Assembly: GCA_964449565.1 (NCBI GenBank)
Contig: CAYUZB010000068.1
Coordinates: 1-20,145, forward strand
Origin: Granulosicoccus sp964449565
GTDB taxonomy: Bacteria; Pseudomonadota; Gammaproteobacteria; Granulosicoccales; Granulosicoccaceae
DNA: 20,145 nt
Reading direction: 5' to 3'
Below are positions 9,083 through 15,755 of this stretch, in pieces (positions within the stretch are counted from its first letter, which is position 1; each line of letters opens with the position of its first letter). Position numbers and translations under genes: made by a program. A model generated the notes under the pieces. It ran no database searches. It saw only the letters and a program-made list of their open reading frames with translations, and was not told where the DNA came from.

Positions 9083-9952
9083 TTATGCTTCGTCAGACAG
9101 TGCCTGCTGCGCAAAGAATGAAGTCTCTTTCGGTACTTCGGGCAATGGTAACTCAAAAGCCGAGCAACGAACTCGACCGGAAGTTTCCCCGCGAACCAGT
9201 TCATGTGTCAAAGTACTTGGCAACGCATTCGGGCTCAGCTCAATAGCATCCTCTGCATAGTAGGTACTGATATACAAGGTGCGTGGCTTATCAGACAGAT
9301 TGGGAGCCGAGCCATGCAGCAAACTTGAATGCATCAAACAGACGGAACCCGCCTTACCCGTACATTTGACGATCTGACTCTGATGTTTTTCATACACATC
9401 ATCACTCACTGCTCCAGTGAACACACCGTTATGCCACAACGGATACAACGGACCCTTGTGTGTACCCGGTACAACTTCTAGTGGCCCGTTCTCCAACGTC
9501 ACTTCATCGATAAAAAGCAACGCAGTAATCAGATCATCGTTACTCATTGGCTGAAACGGAAAATCCTGATGAAACTTTACCTTGGTGGCCGCTCCTGGTA
9601 GTTTCGAATTAACTTTTCCATGATGAAACTTGATCGCAGGTCCAATCAATTCGGCAACCATGTCAACGGTACGCGCACTGCGCATCACAGTGGCGTACAC
9701 TTCGGACACCTCTTCGGGTGATTGCACACGGCGCAACGCTGGAGCGTCTGCACCATGACCGGGTTCCAGGTCAAATCGTGGACGACCATCAAGCGTCTCG
9801 CCATAGTCGTCATCATAAGCACGACTCTCTTCAACCCAATGCTCAAACACGTCTCGAAGGTTGTTCAACTGAGCTGGCGTTACTGCATCTGCAACCATCA
9901 GATATCCATCGTGCCAGAATTGATCTCGCTGACGTCGCGTCAATACACTCAT
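9083..9952 (-). CDS. PhyH (phytanoyl-CoA dioxygenase) family Fe(II)/2-oxoglutarate oxygenase
   Basis: A soluble dioxygenase-type protein of 289 residues. The family hydroxylates small substrates or removes groups oxidatively, using iron, oxygen and 2-oxoglutarate. The facial triad is visible as HQD (H128, D130) and HGSAPN (H213), with the 2-oxoglutarate-binding Arg224 in KPRTLYIS. PhyH relatives include ectoine hydroxylase EctD, but the EctD signature around the first histidine (FxWHSDFETWHxEDG-like) is absent, so EctD is unlikely. ATG 9952 is chosen because GGGGG (complement of 9961-9965) precedes it by 8 bases; a GTG at 9967 would add five residues and consume that ribosome binding site. 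The aminotransferase gene follows after 178 bases on the same strand. The substrate is unknown; a methylated or zwitterionic amine fits the neighbourhood by inference. Confidence 0.88.
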   Translation of the reverse strand: MSVLTRRQRDQFWHDGYLMVADAVTPAQLNNLRDVFEHWVEESRAYDDDYGETLDGRPRFDLEPGHGADAPALRRVQSPEEVSEVYATVMRSARTVDMVAELIGPAIKFHHGKVNSKLPGAATKVKFHQDFPFQPMSNDDLITALLFIDEVTLENGPLEVVPGTHKGPLYPLWHNGVFTGAVSDDVYEKHQSQIVKCTGKAGSVCLMHSSLLHGSAPNLSDKPRTLYISTYYAEDAIELSPNALPSTLTHELVRGETSGRVRCSAFELPLPEVPKETSFFAQQALSDEA

Positions 9953-9985
9953 ACCAGCTGCCCCCACGATTCACCACTCATATGT

Positions 9986-9997
9986 TGATATATATCA
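9986..9997. promoter_or_regulatory. AT-rich palindrome upstream of the PhyH gene
   Basis: TGATATATATCA is a perfect 12-bp palindrome inside a longer near-palindrome (ATGTTGATATATATCATGT). It lies 34-45 bases before the chosen PhyH start, where a -10 box or an operator would be expected, and TATATA within it could serve as a -10 box on the minus strand. No matching -35 is clear. Confidence 0.3.
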
Positions 9998-10141
9998 TGT
10001 CGCTGGCAATGACAATACTTATTGACGGAATGGTAGCGTCAGTGTCGCATTCAGTTATGTAGGCCAAGCTGGAATAAGTTCGAAGCAGAAGATGCTCAAC
10101 GGTCATCAAATCAACTGTTGCATCCTGAAAAGAACGATGAT

Positions 10142-10213
10142 CAACTCCATTGAGTTGTATATGACGTATGTACGTCTTGAGCAAGTTATGATTTCGCGAG
10201 ATATTCGCGTTTT
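10142..10213 (+). other. Cluster of three small inverted repeats
   Basis: Three dyads follow one another in the gap between the kinase and PhyH genes: CAACTC-CATT-GAGTTG (10142-10157), GACGTA-TG-TACGTC (10163-10176) and CGCGA-GATAT-TCGCG (10195-10209). The last is followed by TTTT on the + strand, like a weak intrinsic terminator reading rightward, although no rightward gene lies just upstream. They could help to end kinase transcription, act as protein sites, or mark a small RNA. The short open frames crossing them look spurious. Confidence 0.25.
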
Positions 10214-10218
10214 ATCAA

Positions 10219-12570
10219 TTACACTGCGCGATCATTACCGCGTCTGGGGGCCGCTTGTAGTTCAACCCATTGATCTATACAGGCGAACAGCTCCTCCATA
10301 ACAACCGGTTTACTCAAAAAATCATCCATACCGACTTCAAGGCAACGTTCACGGTCACCCTTCATTGCATTCGCTGTCAGCGCCACGATCGGACACCGCG
10401 GTAATTGCTGACTCTCTTCATAGGCACGAATTTTTTGAGTCGCCTCCATGCCGTTCATTTCCGGCATGGAAATATCCATTAATATCATGGTAGGTTGTTG
10501 AGCAATATAAGCTTCCACACCAAGAACTCCATTGTCCGCCATCTCGAATTCATAATCGCGAGATTCAAGCATGCTGCTGATAACCAACTGATTCACCATG
10601 TTGTCTTCTACAACAAGTAATTTGCTATCGGAATACGCTTTGGATTTTTCAGCATGTTCGACGCGCTCTGACGCTAGCTCAACGACATTATCCGGCAAAT
10701 TTTCATCATTGGCCGCGACTTTGGGCAAGGGGTTGAGCGCCCGCAGCAAGTGTTCATGCAGAACATCGGATCTAACTGGCTTCATCAGGCAACCAACAAA
10801 GCCCAGTTCGCGAACCCGTTGACCCTGAATTGAATGATCAACAGAAGAGAGCATCAGTATGGGTATGTCGGCGAGAGCAGGTTCTGTCTTGAAACGGCTA
10901 CATAGCTCATGACCATCGATCCCGGGCATTTGATAATCAAATATCGCGATATCGACGTTCGGCATCTCATCAGAATCACTAAAAAATAATTTTAATGCCT
11001 CTTCGCCACTACCAACCACTATAGGATGCATTCCCCACGCTTTGACTCGTCGACTCAATATTTCGCAGTTCAATGGCAAATCATCAACAATCAGAATATT
11101 CTTCCCGCTAAGCTCAAGACAATCACTTGAATTATCAACATGAACATAATTGGCGTCGACGGGCAGGCATATTTCAAACTCAAATCGTGACCCCTCTCCG
11201 AGCGTCGACTGTACGCTTATCTCGCCGCCCATCAAATTGACTAAACGGCGTGCAATAGCCAACCCAAGGCCAGTGCCTTCAAATCGACGATTGGATGCAC
11301 CATCTACCTGCTCGAAGACACTGAATATACCTTCGAGCTTTTCTTCCGGGATTCCAATACCCGTATCTACAATTTCAAATTTCAAGGACGCCATGTCATC
11401 TTCGAGTCTTCCAGTCACATGCATGGCAACATGGCCTTCGTCAGTGAACTTGACAGCATTTCCGGCAAGGTTATTGATGACCTGTCGAAGTCGATCGGAG
11501 TCCCCGATAAAACGAGCAGGCAGATCTGGATGGTAATTGGTAACAATCTCGACACCCTTGACATGTGCTCGAGTCGCCAACATTGCACCGATATCCTCGA
11601 ATACTTCTTTGAGATCGAAAGCAACAGGATCAATCTGTAGTTTACCCGCCTCTACTTTGGAAAAGTCGAGAATGTCATTGATTAACGTCAATAGGGCCAT
11701 GGAGGAGCTTGAAATAGTTGACGCATAAAGCCGTTGCTCGCTTGACAATGAACTCTCAAGCAATAATTCGGACATCCCAATGACACCATTCATTGGTGTT
11801 CGAATTTCATGGCTCATATTGGCCAGAAACTCGGACTTACAACGATTGGATACCATTGCCTCGTTACGCGATTTTTTAAGATCTTCTTCACGCTCAGCGA
11901 GAGTAATTTCCTTATTCTTCAGTGCCGTGACATCAGCACGCATATCCACTGTGAAGTTATCACGAATCCTTGCTAAAACGACTTGCTGATAAAGATCACC
12001 GATTTCCTCACCTGTTTCTGTCAGCTCATGCGTTTTCACTGTGACAGGCTCACCACTAATAATATGCTTGCGACGCAAGGTAGTCATTTCGTTGACCCAC
12101 ATTTCTCTCTGAGATGCGCTATCGAAGCGCCTCTTTGCCGAGAGTTCAAGCAATTCCTTTTCAGATTGACCATTCGCCAATTTAACACCACGCTTTCGAT
12201 AATAATGAGATGCTGAATGATTGAACTGAACAACCTTGTTTTCGTTATCAAAAATGATCAACGGGGCGTCCACGACGTCCAAAGCTGAACGCAACAAATC
12301 ATAGCTTTTGAACATCTGTCGCAGTAGCGCAGAGATCAGAAAACTACTTCCAAGTAAGAGTAAAACCACAAATGTGACCGTTGTATCGGTCTGACTGGAA
12401 CTCAAATGGAACTGTGTGTCGAGCAACCACCACAATGAATAGCCAACAACTATCGCAAGCGCGACTGGGAATCCGATCCATATCAGGTTGGGGTTTGAAT
12501 CCAACACACGCTTCAAGCGATGCTGGCCTTCAACCCTAAAAGGTATATTTTTACTGTTGTTATGTCGCAT
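10219..12570 (-). CDS. Hybrid sensor histidine kinase with two receiver domains
   Basis: A 783-residue inner-membrane kinase. In order: two transmembrane helices (about 31-50 and 64-84) with a short periplasmic loop of about 13 residues; a PAS-like domain (about 90-215); a short coiled segment; HisKA with the phospho-accepting His254 in SHEIRTPMNG; HATPase_c with the N box around N366-N371, G1 DTGIGIP (402-408) and G2 EGTGLGLA (431-438); a first receiver (about 490-610) with DD at 496-497 and phospho-acceptor D545; and a second receiver (about 650-770) with ED at 655-656, D699 and K754. No Hpt domain follows, so output must pass through a separate Hpt protein or partner. The tiny periplasmic loop suggests sensing by the membrane or the cytoplasmic PAS domain. 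No response regulator gene is nearby. It is transcribed away from the M24 gene and toward the PhyH gene. Confidence 0.95.
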   Translation of the reverse strand: MRHNNSKNIPFRVEGQHRLKRVLDSNPNLIWIGFPVALAIVVGYSLWWLLDTQFHLSSSQTDTTVTFVVLLLLGSSFLISALLRQMFKSYDLLRSALDVVDAPLIIFDNENKVVQFNHSASHYYRKRGVKLANGQSEKELLELSAKRRFDSASQREMWVNEMTTLRRKHIISGEPVTVKTHELTETGEEIGDLYQQVVLARIRDNFTVDMRADVTALKNKEITLAEREEDLKKSRNEAMVSNRCKSEFLANMSHEIRTPMNGVIGMSELLLESSLSSEQRLYASTISSSSMALLTLINDILDFSKVEAGKLQIDPVAFDLKEVFEDIGAMLATRAHVKGVEIVTNYHPDLPARFIGDSDRLRQVINNLAGNAVKFTDEGHVAMHVTGRLEDDMASLKFEIVDTGIGIPEEKLEGIFSVFEQVDGASNRRFEGTGLGLAIARRLVNLMGGEISVQSTLGEGSRFEFEICLPVDANYVHVDNSSDCLELSGKNILIVDDLPLNCEILSRRVKAWGMHPIVVGSGEEALKLFFSDSDEMPNVDIAIFDYQMPGIDGHELCSRFKTEPALADIPILMLSSVDHSIQGQRVRELGFVGCLMKPVRSDVLHEHLLRALNPLPKVAANDENLPDNVVELASERVEHAEKSKAYSDSKLLVVEDNMVNQLVISSMLESRDYEFEMADNGVLGVEAYIAQQPTMILMDISMPEMNGMEATQKIRAYEESQQLPRCPIVALTANAMKGDRERCLEVGMDDFLSKPVVMEELFACIDQWVELQAAPRRGNDRAV

Positions 12571-12585
12571 TCAGATACTTCTGAA

Positions 12586-12662
12586 TCCGTTTCCTGACGG
12601 ATAGTGTTGATCGCCGATTACGGCCCTTTGTTGAATATCGGCTTCCGTATAAAAACGGATAG
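12586..12662. promoter_or_regulatory. Paired dyad operator candidate in the divergent gap
   Basis: Two copies of TCCGT-N6-ACGGATAG occur at 12586-12604 and 12644-12662, starting 58 bp apart. The outer arms are identical and the central six bases differ (TTCCTG, ATAAAA). The left copy lies about 16 bases before the kinase start. The right copy spans a TATAAA (12648-12653) that could be a -10 box for the rightward genes. A repeated dyad with a variable spacer in a divergent promoter region is the usual look of a dimeric regulator's binding sites, here possibly two sites joined by looping or controlling both directions. Each copy could also fold as a small hairpin. Confidence 0.45.
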
Positions 12663-12757
12663 GTGAATAGCGGAAAATCGAGACTCAGTGCACATTTCCT
12701 GGGCAATCCCATAAGATGCCTGATTGGTTCAACGTTAATCGCAATTACAGGCGCAAT

Positions 12758-13933
12758 ATGTTGCAGTCCCCATTCAGCATGCAGGAATATTCTTCTCGGC
12801 AGGATTCAGTAAGAGCCAGCATGAGAGATAGATCGCTCGATGCCCTGGTCATCGGCGACCCAGGCAACATGAATTGGTTGACCGGATTTGACGCATGGTC
12901 ATTCTACGTTCCTCAGATCATGCTGTTAACCCATGATAGAGGCCCTGTCTGGATGGGACGAGAGATGGATGCCGGCGCGGTTTCGCTGACAACGTACATT
13001 GGCAAGGACGATATCCAGCCATACCCCGAACAGTATGTACAACGCAATAGCATTCACCCCATGCAGGTAGTTGCGGAGTCACTCTGCGACGCAGGGCTGA
13101 ACAAAAAGCGTATCGGCTATGAAAGTGATACCTATTTTTTCAGTCCGAAGGCTCTTGATTGTCTGCAAAAAGGTGTCCCTTCTGCACAATGGATTGATGC
13201 TGATCGGCTCGTCAATTGGTGCCGTGTCATCAAAAGCGATACGGAGATTGACATGATGCGACAAGCAGCCCGACTGGCCGAACAAGCCATGCAGGCTGCC
13301 TGCGAAACGATCGAGCCGGGAGTACGCCAATGCGACTTGATGGCAAAGATCATTGCGACTCAAGTGGGTGGAAATCAGGATTTTGGTGGCGACATGACCG
13401 CGCTATCACCGCTTGTTCTAGCCGGTGAAGCCGCCTCTACCGCTCATCCCATGTGGACAGATGAAAAATTTGTCGATGGGCAAACCGTCGCGCTAGAACT
13501 CGGCGGTACACGTAAACGCTATAACGCGGGACTGGCTCGAACGTTTCAACTCGGCTCAGGATCGCAAACCGTGTTCGATACCAGCGATGCGGTTCAGGAA
13601 GGTCTCGACGCCGTGCTTGCATCGATCAAGGCCGGGGTTGTTGCAAGCGATGCTCACCGAGCGTGGCAGCAAGTATTGGACAAACACGGCTTGGTTAAGA
13701 AAAGCCGTATCGGCTACAGCATTGGTGTTGGTTACCCTCCGGACTGGGGCGAGCACACGGTCAGCTTACGCAGTGAAGACCAAACACCACTGCAAGCCAA
13801 TATGACATTGCACGTGATGCTTGGTATGTGGATGGATGGCTGGGGAATGGAACTGAGCGAAACCGTGCGGGTAACTGAGCATGGAGCGGAATGCCTGACT
13901 ACATTTCCACGGGACGTGCATATTATCCAATGA
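12758..13933 (+). CDS. M24-family hydrolase, creatinase / ectoine hydrolase (DoeA/EutD)-like
   Basis: A cytoplasmic pita-bread-fold protein, 391 residues from the chosen start, with a creatinase N-terminal domain (about 1-160) and an M24 catalytic domain (about 165-385). The aspartate metal ligands of true Xaa-Pro aminopeptidases are missing: the expected segment reads LELGGTRKRYNAGLART. This places it with non-metal members that cleave C-N bonds in small molecules. By recall, NMNWLTGFDAWSFYV, the YPEQYVQ...HPM stretch and YPPDWGEHTVSLR resemble ectoine hydrolase DoeA/EutD, which opens ectoine to N-acetyl-diaminobutyrate. Candidate catalytic residues are His230, Glu247, His333 and Glu368. Creatinase or another amidinohydrolase activity remains possible. 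ATG 12758 is chosen because AGG lies six bases upstream and the N-terminus then aligns with the family; ATG 12716 would add 14 residues and has no ribosome binding site. The transporter gene overlaps its stop codon. Confidence 0.85.
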   Translation: MLQSPFSMQEYSSRQDSVRASMRDRSLDALVIGDPGNMNWLTGFDAWSFYVPQIMLLTHDRGPVWMGREMDAGAVSLTTYIGKDDIQPYPEQYVQRNSIHPMQVVAESLCDAGLNKKRIGYESDTYFFSPKALDCLQKGVPSAQWIDADRLVNWCRVIKSDTEIDMMRQAARLAEQAMQAACETIEPGVRQCDLMAKIIATQVGGNQDFGGDMTALSPLVLAGEAASTAHPMWTDEKFVDGQTVALELGGTRKRYNAGLARTFQLGSGSQTVFDTSDAVQEGLDAVLASIKAGVVASDAHRAWQQVLDKHGLVKKSRIGYSIGVGYPPDWGEHTVSLRSEDQTPLQANMTLHVMLGMWMDGWGMELSETVRVTEHGAECLTTFPRDVHIIQ

Positions 13934-14817
13934 CAAAGCCGGCGATCTCGTCGTCGCCTGTCAGGCGATCGAACAGTGTTCTCGGCATCGTACTTATGTT
14001 GTCAGCGATGTTTTCTTTTGCTGTCGGCGATGCAATTGCAAAAATTCTGACAACGGATTTTCATCCGGTACAAATCATCTGGTTTCGCCAGATTGGCTTG
14101 TTCATCGGTGTATGTGTAATTATCGCCGGTCGGGGGCTGTCAGTCCTGCGCACGAATCGACCCGCCTTGCAGATGAGTCGCGGTGCCTTGGTGATTGTTT
14201 CGAGCGTTCTGTTTGTCTATGCCATTCGTCATGTACCCTTGGCTGATGCGGTAGCCGCCAGTTTTGTGGCCCCTTTCTTCGTGACCATTTTCGGCGCCTG
14301 GATACTGGGTGAAGATGTTGGCGTTCGCCGATGGTCAGCCGTGATTGTCGGCTTCATAGGTGCGCTGATCATCATTCGTCCAGGCATGGGGGTGATTCAC
14401 CCTACTGTGTTGCTCGTGGTTATAGCGGCAGGATTCTTCGCCGCCAGACAAGTCATGGGTCGTTTGCTTGCAGACAAAGATAAAACCATAACAACTGTTG
14501 CCTATACAGCGATTACTGCAAGCATTGTCGTCAGCGTTCCGCTGCCGTTTGTCTGGGTAACACCGACGTTCGGTGTCATCTGGATTTATCTTTTTGTTCT
14601 CGCGTTTTCCGGCGCTTTCGGTGAGATCCTGATCATCAAATCACTCGAAGTCGCCGAGGCCGCCGCCGTCGCACCTTTCCATTACACAATAATCATCTGG
14701 GGCACTTTATACGGCTACCTCATATTTCAGGAGTTGCCCGATCAATGGACGCTTGTCGGCACCGTCATAATAGTCGCCGCTGGACTCTACACATTGCGAA
14801 GAGGTAGGCTAAAATAA
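13930..14817 (+). CDS. DMT-superfamily transporter (two EamA domains)
   Basis: A 295-residue inner-membrane protein with about ten hydrophobic helices in two EamA repeats (about 15-145 and 155-290). Family members export amino acids and metabolites or take up small solutes; the substrate cannot be told. ATG 13930 is chosen because it overlaps the M24 stop codon as ATGA, a translational-coupling arrangement. An in-frame ATG at 13891 would lie well inside the upstream gene. The tight coupling suggests it moves a substrate or product of the M24 enzyme. The C-terminus is short and basic (RRGRLK). Confidence 0.9.
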   Translation: MTKPAISSSPVRRSNSVLGIVLMLSAMFSFAVGDAIAKILTTDFHPVQIIWFRQIGLFIGVCVIIAGRGLSVLRTNRPALQMSRGALVIVSSVLFVYAIRHVPLADAVAASFVAPFFVTIFGAWILGEDVGVRRWSAVIVGFIGALIIIRPGMGVIHPTVLLVVIAAGFFAARQVMGRLLADKDKTITTVAYTAITASIVVSVPLPFVWVTPTFGVIWIYLFVLAFSGAFGEILIIKSLEVAEAAAVAPFHYTIIIWGTLYGYLIFQELPDQWTLVGTVIIVAAGLYTLRRGRLK

Positions 14818-14905
14818 CCTACACGATAAACCAACGAGCTTGCCCTGTTCCGCCAACGTTCAGCTAGTGGCAGTTATGCTCAACCCTCATCCCGGGAGAA
14901 CCACA

Positions 14906-15625
14906 ATGAGCCTTACCAGAAATACCAAAACTGACACACTGACAAGGAATCGTTTCCTGGCAACAACGATGTCTGTCGCCATGCTTGTCGGACTTGCAGC
15001 CTGCGCAGCAGATGATCCGAACCGCCGAGCCAAAACGGGTGCGGGAATCGGCGCCGTGCTTGGTGCTGTAATAGGCAGTCAGGTCGGTGATGACAATGCG
15101 CTACTTGGCGCGGCTATTGGTGCATTGGCCGGTGGTGCCGTAGGTCACTATCAGGACAAACAACAACGTGCACTTGAGGTTGCTCTGGAAAATGAACTGA
15201 AACAACAACAAGTCAACGTCGAAAGACTTGATAACGATGTCTTGCTGGTAAGGCTCAACGACGGTGCATCATTTGACTTCGACTCAGCTGCATTGAAAGA
15301 CAGCTTTCGCCCGACTTTGGACAAGATCGCCGCCGAAACGAGTACCTATGACAAAACTATCTTGCATGTAGTTGGACATACAGATACCGTCGGGTCGGAC
15401 TCATATAATCAGACCCTTTCACAAAGACGTGCTGAATCAGTGGCGAATTACCTGCAAAACGATGGTGTGGATCAACGTCGCCTACGCACCGAGGGGCGCG
15501 GTGAAAATGAACCTCGACGTCCCAACACGACGGAAGCAGATCGCGCTGTAAACCGCCGCGTCGAAATTTTTATCAAGCCGATCGTTGAGGGACAGGAACA
15601 GAACGCTTTTGCAGCACCCTCATAA
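14906..15625 (+). CDS. OmpA-family outer-membrane lipoprotein with glycine-zipper domain
   Basis: A 239-residue protein from ATG 14906, which has GGGAG (14894-14898) as ribosome binding site; an ATG at 14840 would add 22 residues with no signal-peptide character. A lipoprotein signal peptide ends in the lipobox LAAC with Cys33, and the following Ala-Ala predicts outer-membrane sorting. Next come glycine-zipper repeats (about 45-85; GAGIGAVLGAVIGSQVGDD and GAAIGALAGGAVG), then an OmpA/peptidoglycan-binding domain (about 115-225) with FDFDSAALK, HVVGHTDTVGSDSYNQTLSQRRA and NRRVEI. This matches YiaD/YfiB-like proteins tying the outer membrane to peptidoglycan. It lies 88 bases after the DMT gene and 130 before the dehydrogenase gene. 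It looks like a housekeeping envelope gene interrupting the catabolic set. Confidence 0.92.
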   Translation: MSLTRNTKTDTLTRNRFLATTMSVAMLVGLAACAADDPNRRAKTGAGIGAVLGAVIGSQVGDDNALLGAAIGALAGGAVGHYQDKQQRALEVALENELKQQQVNVERLDNDVLLVRLNDGASFDFDSAALKDSFRPTLDKIAAETSTYDKTILHVVGHTDTVGSDSYNQTLSQRRAESVANYLQNDGVDQRRLRTEGRGENEPRRPNTTEADRAVNRRVEIFIKPIVEGQEQNAFAAPS

Positions 15626-15667
15626 GGCGGCAAGTCTTGACAGATTTGGCTTAATGACAACCATCTA

Positions 15668-15689
15668 TCACACAGGGATTTTTGTGTGA
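15668..15689. repeat. Inverted repeat before the dehydrogenase gene
   Basis: TCACACA (15668-15674) and TGTGTGA (15683-15689) form a 7-bp dyad with an 8-base loop. No T-run follows, so a terminator role for the OmpA gene is weak. The half-sites are CRP-like but face the wrong way for a CRP site. A perfect TTGACA lies just upstream (15637-15642), without a good -10 box at normal spacing. Confidence 0.25.
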
Positions 15690-15755
15690 CGTAATTGACG
15701 CTGCAACTTACGGGAAAAAAGTGCAAACTCGGCAGCATCTCGTCTTTGCGGCCCG

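Noticed and set aside
9083..9952. Ectoine hydroxylase EctD
   Set aside because: It is in the PhyH family and the iron-binding residues are present, but the EctD signature around the first histidine is missing.
15668..15689. CRP site before the dehydrogenase gene
   Set aside because: The half-sites TCACA and TGTGA face outward, the reverse of a CRP site, and the spacing does not fit.
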